From the NCBI GenBank assembly GCA_023146365.1, contig JAGLCE010000061.1, forward strand, positions 1 to 45,526: 45,526 bases of DNA. Reading direction: 5' to 3'. The notes under the pieces were generated by a model. It made no database searches. It worked only from the letters and a program-made list of their open reading frames with translations, and was not told the DNA's origin. A program made the translations under genes and the position numbers. Shown piece by piece: positions 35,718-43,852 of the stretch (positions within the stretch are counted from its first letter, which is position 1; the number at the start of each line of letters is the position of its first letter). The stretch is from Endozoicomonadaceae bacterium. Lineage in GTDB: Bacteria > Pseudomonadota > Gammaproteobacteria > Pseudomonadales > Endozoicomonadaceae.

Positions 35718-36395
35718 ATCGCATGATGCGTCCGCCAGAATTACTTCCTATGGACGTAGTAGCGAAAATAATGTTAATCATGGCGAGTTATTCGATGAGA
35801 CTGAATTGTGTTGTGATGATTCAGAAGAAGAATTCCAGCCCGCACCAACCAAAAAAAGAGACCAGCACCATCAAGAGAGGTCGCAAGGGGTTATCCAAAA
35901 ACTTGCCGCGCCATCAGATTCATATCGATCTGAGCGACGAAGAAAAAGCGGGTGCGATCGATACGTTTTACAGTGTGGTAAAGGAAGAGCTGGATATCGA
36001 ACCGGCCAAAGCCCGAGTTATCGAATATCTGCAAGAAAAAGCCATATTTGTCGAAAAAGGCACACGCCAAATTAAAAGGGAAAAACTGCCAAAGCACCCT
36101 TTAGCCAAAGTATTGGACTGCTCTTCTTTATTATCGTTTCAAAATACTGCGATTGCCTACCGCTTTATCGTCTGGAAAATATTCTCAAGCATTACAGCGG
36201 TGAAATCTCGTGCACCAGTATGGCCAATTGAGTCATCAAATTAGCCTTGCAGCTACAGCCGTTGATCAATCTGATGCGAGAATATCAATTGGCGTACGAT
36301 TACCTGCAAGTCGATGAAACCCGCATTAAAGTGCTCAAAGAGCCGAACAAGTCGCCAACCTCCGACAAATGGATCTGGGTCACGCGGGGTGGCTC
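35714..36395 (+). pseudogene. IS66 transposase TnpC, fragmented
   Basis: Pieces of an IS66 TnpC in at least two stretches: RGRKGLSKNLPRHQIHIDLS with DEEK, the KREKLPKHPLAKV block, then, after a stop at 36244, MQLQPLINLMREYQLAYDYL, QVDETRIKVLKEPNKSPTSD and KWIWVTRGG (catalytic-domain region). It ends where an IS30 piece begins at about 36395. Frame breaks and missing blocks make it non-functional. A second remnant of the same IS66 type lies inverted at 44444-44854. Confidence 0.8.
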
Positions 36396-36854
36396 TCGTC
36401 CTATAATTTGGCCTCTTTTCTCCGGTGAGCCTGAACGTTTCTTATAGGGTTTTTTATGGCGAAGGTGCTTGTAAAGTTCACCCCCAGCTATTTTATCTTT
36501 TTGGATAAAACCGTAAATAGTGGTCGCGCAAATCATAGGAATCCCTTCTCTTCGAAGTCGACTCTGTACCTGTTCTGGACTCCACTGCTTACCAATATTT
36601 TCAGTAATTAATGATTGCACATCCGGTGTCAGTTTTATGTGTCGGGGTTTAGTCAGCAGCCGATGCTGGGACTTTTCTTGCGCCTGCTTAGGTCGATAAC
36701 CTCGTAACCCAATATTACGTTTTACTTCCTTCGACACTGTGCTGTGATGCTTGTTGATTAACCTAGCTATTTCACGGTGCGATAGTTTTTCTGTCACGCC
36801 TTCATAAATCTGGTATCGTTCATCTTCGGTCAGTCGGGTATATGTTTTTGACAT
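36396..36854 (-). pseudogene. IS30-family transposase, truncated
   Basis: On the minus strand MSKTYTRLTEDERYQIYEG, VTEKLSHREIARLINKHHST with VSKEVKRN, YRPKQAQEKSQHR and PYKKRSGSPEKRGQIIGRE are the N-terminal HTH and middle region of an IS30 transposase. After about 155 codons it runs into antisense IS66 sequence (PPRVTQIHLSEV), so the DDE domain is lost. The upstream region (to about 36937, GTGTCGCAC) is probably the IS30 end. Confidence 0.8.
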
Positions 36855-36973
36855 AGTGAGCTCACACTGGGTTTTAGTCGACCGTGAGTTTCGCCCACTG
36901 GCCTTCAATTTTCAATGTGTCGCACTAGCAAATGAAATCCGCGGGACAAGTACGTCGAGAAATGGGCGCTTAC

Positions 36974-37174
36974 ACCTTACAGGCTTTGGATACGTTTCCA
37001 AGTTCTTCAACTAGGGTAAGTAAACCTGCTTTGTGTTTAATGACTGGATTGTTAGTATGTAGCAGAGAGAGCTACCTTTTGTTTTGATTTAAGATTCAGC
37101 ACCTTTATCAAAACGGGTAACTCTCTTCTTTTCAATAAAAAAATGTCAGATTAAGTCTGAGCTACTACACAGCA
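36974..37174. other. Right flank of the outer element, no gene
   Basis: About 200 bases between the IS66 right end and the sctC stop. It holds the right 27-bp inverted repeat (37144-37170) and a possible hairpin around AGAGAGCTACC; no open frame. Confidence 0.5.
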
Positions 37175-39217
37175 TTACATCATATTGATGATGCGCGGTG
37201 TAATCAGAAACAGCCTGACTGTTTTAATATAAGTATCAGACTTGGAACGGAACATTGCGCCGAGTAATGGGATATCTCCAACTAATGGCACCTTATGGAT
37301 GTTTTGGTTCTTGGATTCGTAATAGTAACCACCTATCAGCAAACTTTCGTTTTCATCAATGACTGCTTGGGTACTGATAGAGCTGTTTTTGATGGTGGGA
37401 AGCTCTTTTACATTCTGTTTGCTGTCCCCTCTAGCGCCATCCTGAATGTTTACACTCATGTGAATCCTGCGGCCAGTGATTTCTTCCACGATTCTCGGTG
37501 TGACCTTGAGAACCGAACCGTAAGTTACAGGGAAAAGCTGCGCATCATCGGAGCTGGCTACTTCGACATAAAAGGTCTGACTGTTATCCAGAATCGCTTC
37601 CATGTTATCGAGTGTTAGGACTGAAGGTCTGGCTAGAACCTTGGCCTTGCCCTCTGACGATAATAGATTGACCTGGGCGTACAGTCCGCCAGTGGTGTTT
37701 TTGATAATAGTACTGAAGGTATCGTTGATATTGGCGTTACTACCAAATGGGTTGAACTCGATAAAATTATTGGCTCTGCCACCTGCTTCAAGCTTCCAGT
37801 TGACACCGAGACGATCAAGACTGTCAGTATTGATGTCGATAATGGAAACATTAATTTCCACTTGAGCTAGAGGTTTATCCAGAGTGTTGATTAAACTCTC
37901 GTACATGGGCATTTTTGTAGCAAGATCATTTATAATGACTGCGTTCAAACGACGATCGGCACTGATATAGACGTGATCGGCCTTGACGTTAGAAGCAGAC
38001 TGATTTGATAGTTGTTGAGGCGTCTGACCCACCGGTGTTGCTTTTTGTACACCTTGAGTAGACTGCTGGGATATATCGCTATTCATGGATATCCCACCGC
38101 TGCCTTGAACTATGTTTTGAAGAATGCTGGCGATGCCAGGAATGACGACCTGCTGGTTTCTGAACTGAAACGATCGATCGTCTGCCGAGGCGTACTTGAG
38201 CTTAAACACTTTAACGATTACCTTATTTTTCTGTCGACTATTCGCTTTGGCGTCGAGTAATTGGGCTGTCTGTGTCACCAGTTCCATGTAACGAGGAGGG
38301 CCGGACAGATAAATAATTCCTTCAGATGACTGGGAGCGCCAGTAAAACCGATTATCCCAAATGCCTATATCAACCAGGGTTTGTCGGAATTTTTCGGTAC
38401 TGATGTGCAGTAGGCTGATAATGTTTTTTTCGATTTCCTGACTGCTGTAAATATAGAGTGTATTGCCGTCGAAATACCAGATCATGTTGTTGATATAGGC
38501 CATCTTTTCGAGAAAATCGACCGGTGTCAATGGTCCAAACCGACCATTGACGACACCTTTCACTGATGCACTGAGTACAATGGGAATGTCATAGTTACTG
38601 GCAAAGTTTCGCAGAACATTGGTGATGGACTCGCCATTGCCAAAATAAGAGTAGGGCTTGGTAGTACTGAAGGTTTTATGGGGATTTGGTGAAATTTGTG
38701 AATCACTGGGTGCAGCCTGATAAGGATGTCCAATGTTTTGCGTGTCAACGGTTTTGGCTTGATTGACGTCATTCGCCATCGAAGAGGCTGCCACCATATT
38801 TGTATTTGCGGCGGGTGCGTTTTCGGGTAACAGTAACTCATCAAGATATGCATTGTTGGGCATATAGATGATCTGACCGACTCTCACGTCATCCGGATGA
38901 CTGATTCTGTTGTAATGAGACAGCAGGGCGATGGGATGGCCATACATCTGAGCAATCTGAGAAAGAGACTCTCCTGGCTGAATGATGTGTTTCTGTGAGT
39001 CAGAGACATCATAATTATCTGGCCTATACCCCGTGTCTCGTTTATAACCAGTACTTTGCCTATAGCCAGTGTCTCGTTTATAACCAGTACTTTGCCTATA
39101 GCTAGTGTCTTGTCTATAGCCAGTGTCAGACCCATAGTTTTGTTCGGCCAGACTGATTGGCGACAAAGGGAAAATGAGTATTGAACTGGTAAGTGACAGT
39201 GCCGTCACAATTCGCAT
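37175..39217 (-). CDS. sctC: T3SS outer-membrane secretin SctC with LysM-like N terminus
   Basis: 680 residues. It forms the outer-membrane ring of the injectisome. A signal peptide (about 1-25) is followed by a Tyr/Arg/Asp repeat region (two copies of YRQSTGYKRDTG at 40-63), a LysM-like domain at about 77-121 (IIQPGESLSQIAQMYGHPIA, VRVGQIIYMPNN), secretin N0/N1 domains (about 190-265), an N3-type region with ADRRLNAVIINDLATKMPMY, and the C-terminal secretin domain (VEINVSIIDINTDSLDRLGV, SSEGKAKVLARPSVLTLDNM, LPTIKNSSISTQAVIDENES, VPLVGDIPLLGAMFRSK). AAGGAGG precedes the ATG. Divergent from sctX. The LysM module would bind peptidoglycan. Confidence 0.92.
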   Translation of the reverse strand: MRIVTALSLTSSILIFPLSPISLAEQNYGSDTGYRQDTSYRQSTGYKRDTGYRQSTGYKRDTGYRPDNYDVSDSQKHIIQPGESLSQIAQMYGHPIALLSHYNRISHPDDVRVGQIIYMPNNAYLDELLLPENAPAANTNMVAASSMANDVNQAKTVDTQNIGHPYQAAPSDSQISPNPHKTFSTTKPYSYFGNGESITNVLRNFASNYDIPIVLSASVKGVVNGRFGPLTPVDFLEKMAYINNMIWYFDGNTLYIYSSQEIEKNIISLLHISTEKFRQTLVDIGIWDNRFYWRSQSSEGIIYLSGPPRYMELVTQTAQLLDAKANSRQKNKVIVKVFKLKYASADDRSFQFRNQQVVIPGIASILQNIVQGSGGISMNSDISQQSTQGVQKATPVGQTPQQLSNQSASNVKADHVYISADRRLNAVIINDLATKMPMYESLINTLDKPLAQVEINVSIIDINTDSLDRLGVNWKLEAGGRANNFIEFNPFGSNANINDTFSTIIKNTTGGLYAQVNLLSSEGKAKVLARPSVLTLDNMEAILDNSQTFYVEVASSDDAQLFPVTYGSVLKVTPRIVEEITGRRIHMSVNIQDGARGDSKQNVKELPTIKNSSISTQAVIDENESLLIGGYYYESKNQNIHKVPLVGDIPLLGAMFRSKSDTYIKTVRLFLITPRIINMM
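39029..39100 (-). repeat. Two 36-bp tandem repeats in sctC
   Basis: Two nearly identical 36-bp units encoding YRQSTGYKRDTG, with partial units on both sides. They lie between the signal peptide and the LysM-like domain. Confidence 0.9.
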
Positions 39218-39650
39218 TGTTATAACGCCTCCTTGCTGAAGTCTGTTTAAAACTTCAACAGAATCCCGCCGTAAGACGTTGAAAGCTAAGATACTGCTTC
39301 ATTCCGCTGGTCATGTCCGTATGACAGGTATTTACAAAGTATTAATGATACTCTAGTTTGGTTTTATCAGAAACGATTTCAATATTACAAGCTTATGCAA
39401 TGAATGGAGGGTTTGTACAATTAAAAAGAGAGTTTGCACAATTAACTGTCCATAATCGTCGAAGTTCACCGTTTATAAGCATTGTTTACTCTGTTAATTC
39501 CCTCAAATAACAAAAAAAATGACACTTTTTCATCAAAAGTAAGGGTGTATGCTTGTTAGGCATCTAAGCTTTAAATAGAAACAGAAATAATCTAGGCAGG
39601 GCGTAGGTCTCTGATTTGGTCAAATAGGCTAATAAAAGGTGGGTACACGG
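39218..39650. promoter_or_regulatory. Divergent sctC / sctX intergenic region
   Basis: About 430 bases that must hold promoters for both the sctC gene and the sctX-sctY-sctV operon. AT-rich. Its clearest feature is a pair of 14-bp direct repeats at 39411 and 39432, described separately. No open frame of note. Confidence 0.6.
39411..39445 (+). promoter_or_regulatory. Direct repeat spaced 21 bp, candidate activator site
   Basis: GTTTGTACAATTAA (39411-39424) and GTTTGCACAATTAA (39432-39445) differ at one base and start 21 bases apart, two helical turns. Tandem half-sites spaced this way are typical of AraC-type activators such as those controlling T3SS genes (ExsA/LcrF). The binding protein is inferred. 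Confidence 0.5.
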
Positions 39651-40043
39651 ATGTCGATGAATCTAGATATTAATAGTGGATTGACAGGGATAAGTCACCA
39701 GACAAATAACGTAGAGTTACCTGATCTTGGGACATCCCGTAAAACAAATGTGTCGACAACCAATAGTTTTTCGGTGGTTGACAATGTTGGTAATGCGTTG
39801 GGGTATGATAATCAAGATAAAAAGTTAGAAGATTTCGCCAGAAATAATGTACGTCATCAATATAGTACTAGCGAGCATAAAAATATTTTGAGTAGTTCGA
39901 AAGAGCTCATTAAGGCAGAAGTCAAGAGTGACAGACCTGAAAATGAGCAGCAGTTACTACAGGATATGTTAGCTGTAATTGAGAAAGATGAGATGCTTTT
40001 CAATGATGCTCAGATGGCTCGTCGAGTGCTAATAGCGGTATAA
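39651..40043 (+). CDS. sctX: SctX-like early T3SS substrate (YscX)
   Basis: 130 residues. YscX and YscY are found together just before yscV in Ysc-type systems and are needed for early secretion. This gene is followed by a YscY-like TPR gene (gap 4 bases) and sctV. The C-terminal helical pattern (LLQDMLAVIEKDEMLFNDAQ, MARRVLIAV) resembles the YscX end (recalled), and LEDFARNNV parallels YscX LWDFASPG; the N-terminal half is polar. Sequence similarity is limited; position carries most of the call. GTG 39639 opens the frame, but ATG 39651 follows AAGGTGG at a good distance. Confidence 0.65.
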   Translation: MSMNLDINSGLTGISHQTNNVELPDLGTSRKTNVSTTNSFSVVDNVGNALGYDNQDKKLEDFARNNVRHQYSTSEHKNILSSSKELIKAEVKSDRPENEQQLLQDMLAVIEKDEMLFNDAQMARRVLIAV

Positions 40044-40047
40044 ATCA

Positions 40048-40362
40048 ATGACTACCGAAATTAATCAAGAACAGATCGATTGGTTGCTGACTCAGGCATA
40101 CACCAAGATGAGTCATAAACAATACGATGATAGTTTGGCGATTCTCAAGGGGCTTGTGGTTTTGGCACCAGATAGCCATGATGGTTACCGCATGCTTGCT
40201 TATACCCTCCTTCAGGCTAATCAGCCTGAAGAAAGTTTGAAAATGGTCGATAAATACTTGCAACATTTGCCTTCAGCTGCAGACGATGAAGAAATTCATT
40301 GGATTAAGGGAAGAGCTAAGTTGCGACTTAAAAAGGCTGCAACGACTCCTCCAAAAAAGTGA
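40048..40362 (+). CDS. sctY: SctY-like chaperone (YscY, TPR)
   Basis: 104 residues (YscY 114). A small tetratricopeptide protein, with repeats in DWLLTQAYTKMSHKQYDDSL and HDGYRMLAYTLLQANQPEES. YscY binds YscX and contacts YscV. Context between the YscX-like gene and sctV supports the call. Lys-rich C terminus. Could be mistaken for a general LcrH-type chaperone, but it is shorter and lacks the LcrH N-terminal helix. Confidence 0.7.
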   Translation: MTTEINQEQIDWLLTQAYTKMSHKQYDDSLAILKGLVVLAPDSHDGYRMLAYTLLQANQPEESLKMVDKYLQHLPSAADDEEIHWIKGRAKLRLKKAATTPPKK

Positions 40363-40402
40363 AGGATCCGATTAACCGTTGTTGTCTGACCAGCAGGACG
40401 CT

Positions 40403-42505
40403 ATGATTCGCCTTAAAATAAACTCAATATTACAGGCTTTAGGTAAACGCAAGGATGTGATGCTGGCGTTTATGTTGGTACTCATCATTGCTCTGATCAT
40501 CATGCCCGTGCCGACACCTCTGGTGGATGTGCTGATCGCAATGAATATGGGGATCTCAGCGATTCTCCTGATGACGTCGATCTATCTGAAGTCACCGCTG
40601 GAGTTTTCGACGTTTCCGTCGGTGTTACTTGTTACGACACTGTTCCGTCTGGCGCTATCAATTACTACAACCCGTTTGATTCTGTTACAAGCCGATGCTG
40701 GCGAAATCGTATATGCCTTCGGTAATTTCGTGGTTGGGGGTAATTTGGTTGTCGGTATGGTTCTCTTCCTTATCATTACCATTGTACAGTTCCTTGTTAT
40801 TACCAAGGGTTCTGAGCGAGTAGCGGAAGTCAGTGCCCGCTTTTCGTTGGATGGTATGCCCGGTAAGCAGATGAGTATTGATGCTGATATGCGTGCCGGT
40901 TCCATCGATATGGAAGAAGCTCAGGCTCGCCGTGGACGAGTAGAGAAAGCGTCACAGCTTTATGGTTCCATGGATGGTGCTATGAAGTTTGTGAAAGGTG
41001 ACGCCATTGCCGGTCTGATTATTATTTTTGTGAATATCGGTGCTGGCGTCAGTATTGGTGTGTTCCAGTTGGGTCTGCCCGCCGGTGAAGCGCTAGAGCT
41101 TTACTCCGTTTTGACGATTGGGGATGGCTTGATCGCACAGATCCCAGCACTGCTGATATCAATCACGGCCGGTATTATTGTTACTCGGGTTGCTAGTGAT
41201 GATGCTCCTGATCTAGGGAACGAGATCGGCGATCAGCTAATGAGTAAGCCTACGGCGCTGATGGTTGGTGCATTTTTACTGTTAGGCTTCGCACTGGTGC
41301 CGGGTTTTCCTACCTTTACGTTCTTAGGACTTGCCGCACTGGTGGGAGTCGGCGGATATATGAAGATGCGGAGTCTCCAGCGTGAAGAAGCTGGCGAGGA
41401 GGATGATGGTGGCATTCCTGCTATGGCAGCTGCTGCTAGTTCCGGAAAGTCTGACAAGAAACAGCGTCTGGATTCGCAGGAGGAGTTCTCTCAGACTCTG
41501 CCTTTGATTATTGATGTACCCACGTCATTACAGCAGAAGCTTAATACTACAGAACTCAATGAAGAGTTACTTAAAGTCAGAAAAGCACTTTATATGGATC
41601 TTGGCGTGCCATTTCCTGGTATTCATCTGCGCTTTAATGACGCCATTGAAGATGAACACTATAAGGTTCTTCTTAATGAGGTGCCTGTGGCCCACGGCCA
41701 TTTTCGCGATGGTTTTGTGTTTGCTCGTGAGCAAGCCGAACATTTGGATATGCTAAATATTCCTTATGAGCTGGGTGAGCCCTTTATCCCGCTATTGGAT
41801 TCCTTATGGGTACCTGAAGCGAATAAAGATATTTTGGACAGTGCCGGCGTTAATTATATGAGTGATTCAAAGATTCTCACCCATCATTTGGCATTTGTGC
41901 TAAAGAAATACGCAGAGGATTTTATTGGTATTCAGGAAGCACGTTATTTGCTGGAAAAAATGGAAGACACTTTTGGCGAGTTGATCAAAGAAGTGCAACG
42001 TCTGATCCCCGTCAACAAAATTGCCGAAATATTTCAACGTTTGGTTTCAGAAGATATTTCAATTCGAAACTTACGGACGATATTACAGTCTCTGGTGGTT
42101 TGGGGGCACAAGGAAAAAGAAGTGGTGCAGCTGACAGAGTACGTTCGTGGCAGCCTGAAGCGTTATATCAGTTTTAAATATAGTAATGGTCAAAATATGT
42201 TGCCGGTATATCTGTTGGATCCGGATCTTGAAGACACTATTCGTAGTGGTATTCGCCAGACATCTGCCGGTGCTTATCTAGCCCTCGATCCGATGGTCAC
42301 ATCCAAGTTCGTGGAAGTGGTTAAAGCGACGATTGGGCGTATCGGTCACTTGGACAATAAGCCTGTGCTTATTACGTCGATGGATATTCGTCGATATGTT
42401 AGGAAGCTATTGGAAGCGGAAGTGTATGAACTGGCGGTTCTGTCGCATCAAGAATTGACAGAAGACATCACGGTTCAGCCGTTGGGCAGAATCTCGCTCA
42501 ATTGA
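40403..42505 (+). CDS. sctV: T3SS export gate SctV
   Basis: 700 residues. A nonameric export-gate protein of the FlhA/FHIPEP family. About eight membrane helices in residues 1-310 (FMLVLIIALIIMPVPTPLVD, IAMNMGISAILLMTSIYL, FLIITIVQFLVITKG and others), the FHIPEP signature EVSARFSLDGMPGKQMSIDA near 150-170, and a large cytoplasmic domain (about 350-700) with LRFNDAIEDEHYKVLLNEVP, GVNYMSDSKILTHHLAFVL and VYELAVLSHQELTEDITVQP. A TTG frame start at 40379 exists, but ATG 40403 with AGGA just ahead is preferred. Full length and intact. Confidence 0.96.
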   Translation: MIRLKINSILQALGKRKDVMLAFMLVLIIALIIMPVPTPLVDVLIAMNMGISAILLMTSIYLKSPLEFSTFPSVLLVTTLFRLALSITTTRLILLQADAGEIVYAFGNFVVGGNLVVGMVLFLIITIVQFLVITKGSERVAEVSARFSLDGMPGKQMSIDADMRAGSIDMEEAQARRGRVEKASQLYGSMDGAMKFVKGDAIAGLIIIFVNIGAGVSIGVFQLGLPAGEALELYSVLTIGDGLIAQIPALLISITAGIIVTRVASDDAPDLGNEIGDQLMSKPTALMVGAFLLLGFALVPGFPTFTFLGLAALVGVGGYMKMRSLQREEAGEEDDGGIPAMAAAASSGKSDKKQRLDSQEEFSQTLPLIIDVPTSLQQKLNTTELNEELLKVRKALYMDLGVPFPGIHLRFNDAIEDEHYKVLLNEVPVAHGHFRDGFVFAREQAEHLDMLNIPYELGEPFIPLLDSLWVPEANKDILDSAGVNYMSDSKILTHHLAFVLKKYAEDFIGIQEARYLLEKMEDTFGELIKEVQRLIPVNKIAEIFQRLVSEDISIRNLRTILQSLVVWGHKEKEVVQLTEYVRGSLKRYISFKYSNGQNMLPVYLLDPDLEDTIRSGIRQTSAGAYLALDPMVTSKFVEVVKATIGRIGHLDNKPVLITSMDIRRYVRKLLEAEVYELAVLSHQELTEDITVQPLGRISLN

Positions 42506-42684
42506 TCAGGTCAGCAATAAGGTATTTAATGAATGAGATGGTCTAATTAAGCGTTTGGCCATCATTTTCATCTAGACGGGCGTAGACAAGTGGATCGTAG
42601 TATGTGTCGTTTTGAACCTGTAAATATAACTGTGTAATCGTCCATTTTTGAAGCCCTTGATAGGGTAAAAAAGAGGCGATATTA

Positions 42685-42910
42685 ATGAATAGCAAGCAAA
42701 TCAAAGTTCTGCTGCTTTAGCTAGTTAAAGACATTAAAATCTCCGATGACCTAAGTGCGTTCAGTGCTCAACTCACTAAAATAACCGTTTAAGCAGCCTT
42801 GAGCACAGAGGTTGAGGCGATTTTGGTTAAGTCCTTAATCTCAAATGCGCATCGGCGATAAAGCAACCGTTGCAATGACTGTTCTGCCAAAACGCTTATT
42901 TTTCTGACTC
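42685..42910 (+). pseudogene. IS256-family transposase remnant
   Basis: MNSKQIKVLLL, stop, LVKDIKISDDLSAFSAQLTK, ITV, stop, AALSTEVEAIL, and later SNAHRR, stop, SNRCNDCSAKTL correspond to the N-terminal region of an IS256/Mutator-type transposase (family pattern: FSAQLTKITVEAALNAE ... NSRNG.S.KTL). Three stops in one frame; the catalytic part is absent. The rest of 42506-43128 shows no gene. Confidence 0.6.
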
Positions 42911-43128
42911 GCACACTTTTGAACTGGCTTCTAGTGTTTGATGAGGCTTGCTCCCTAAGTGCACAGTATGTGCCACTGCTGTTGCCACCATTGTCGCATA
43001 AAAAATGGGAATTACTGGCCTTCTACAATATAAGCATGAGTGTGGAAGTTTAGGAGGAGCTATTGACATGTATAGCTGTCGAAATATATACAGTGCTTAA
43101 ATAATAATTATGTTTTTAGAAAGTTTTT

Positions 43129-43410
43129 ATGGCTAAAATAGTAATTAATGAAAATATGATTAATAACGATATAACATGGAACAATCTGAAAGAACTGGAA
43201 TCATGCCATAATAAAATGACTCGCTACCGTATTCATCGTGTTGTTATGAAAGAGGGGCGTGAAGTTGGAGTTATCAAGGAGGCTGTTTTTTTTGATGAAG
43301 TTATCAGTTTTTTACCGTCATTCCCTTCACAAACTGTGGGTGTGTTGAGCATGAATTCGAAAATGGGAGTGTCAGGTACGCTGGAAAGAATATCTTTGGG
43401 AGAGTTCTAA
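43129..43410 (+). CDS. Small orphan protein
   Basis: 93 residues, no recognisable family. Mixed alpha/beta composition, no signal peptide or membrane helix (ITWNNLKELESCHNKMTRYR, VVMKEGREVGVIKEAVFFDE). The ribosome binding site is weak. Its stop overlaps the start of a 38-codon frame (TAATG), suggesting a translated pair. It lies between IS remnants. Confidence 0.45.
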   Translation: MAKIVINENMINNDITWNNLKELESCHNKMTRYRIHRVVMKEGREVGVIKEAVFFDEVISFLPSFPSQTVGVLSMNSKMGVSGTLERISLGEF

Positions 43411-43526
43411 TGAAGGTTAGGGGTGAGATAGTAACTGAGTATCTAGCAGCAGTAGATGCAGCAGACGTTAGACGCTATAAAGGTTTTGGTGAAGGTGTGG
43501 ATGTTTCTGTATCCAATTCGATATGA
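43410..43526 (+). CDS. 38-codon frame coupled to the 43129 gene
   Basis: MKVRGEIVTEYLAAVDAADV ... ending SVSNSI. The ATG shares a base with the preceding stop (TAATG), an arrangement that supports translational coupling. Too short for family recognition; it may be the remaining N terminus of a longer gene. Confidence 0.35.
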   Translation: MKVRGEIVTEYLAAVDAADVRRYKGFGEGVDVSVSNSI

Positions 43527-43618
43527 TGATTTCTTGTGTATGGGAGAAGGATTGAAAGGGTGGCGTATCCTGTTGATTGATCTCGCCAGATCAACAGCCA
43601 ACAGAAAGTAATACACCA

Positions 43619-43762
43619 TGTCGAAGTTTACCCTGACAGCTCTTTTTCAGCCAGAGAACAGTGCCGCCGATTCGCTTTCAAAATCACTCAGATCCGGTGT
43701 GCGTCGATTGATCGATCAGGTAGTCGTGGCTAAGTCTTGGAACTGTGCAAGCAATCAATAAG
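43619..43762 (+). pseudogene. Gene fragment of 47 codons joined to an IS1380-like tail
   Basis: The frame MSKFTLTALFQPENSAADSL then SKSLRSGVRRLIDQVVV runs into TGTGCAAGCAATCAATAAGT, which recurs at 23656 near the end of the IS1380 remnant. It looks like the 5' end of a gene cut off by the tail of an IS. The original gene is not recognised. Confidence 0.4.
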
Positions 43763-43852
43763 TCACGGATTCAGGTAGTTAGTTAAAGCCTAACGGTGTA
43801 AAGCATAGTTTTATTTTAGTGTAAATTTTCAATCAACAAATAGAGGTAACGG

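Larger units (their letters stand above)
35298..36973 (+). mobile_element. Degenerate IS66-family element
   Basis: The left end GTAAGCGCCAATTAATCCAC (35298) and the inverted right end (GTAAGCGCCCATTTCTCGAC on the minus strand, ending at 36973) are typical IS66 GTAAGCG ends sharing GTAAGCGCC and CGTAC. Inside are a tnpA-like frame, no tnpB, and broken tnpC pieces cut by an IS30 fragment. At about 1.68 kb it is shorter than a complete IS66 (about 2.5 kb). Confidence 0.8.
35147..37170. mobile_element. Outer IR-flanked element (27-bp inverted repeats) holding IS66 and IS30
   Basis: The 27-bp sequence GTGTAGTAGATCAGACTTGA(TCTGACA) at 35147-35173 recurs inverted at 37144-37170 with two differences. 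The pair encloses the IS66 element. Bases just outside are AGCATAAG (left) and AGCATTAC (right), a possible degraded 8-bp target repeat. I do not recognise the family; about 350 bases of it remain around the IS66 copy. It fits tightly between the sctL stop and the sctC stop. Confidence 0.75.

Noticed and set aside
36300..36908. 202-codon minus-strand frame read as one protein
   Set aside because: It is a chimera: IS30 transposase N terminus running into antisense IS66 sequence. Annotated as a truncated IS30 instead.
42506..43128. Possible continuation of the T3SS operon after sctV
   Set aside because: The only recognisable content is an IS256-type remnant with three stops; no sct-like sequence seen.
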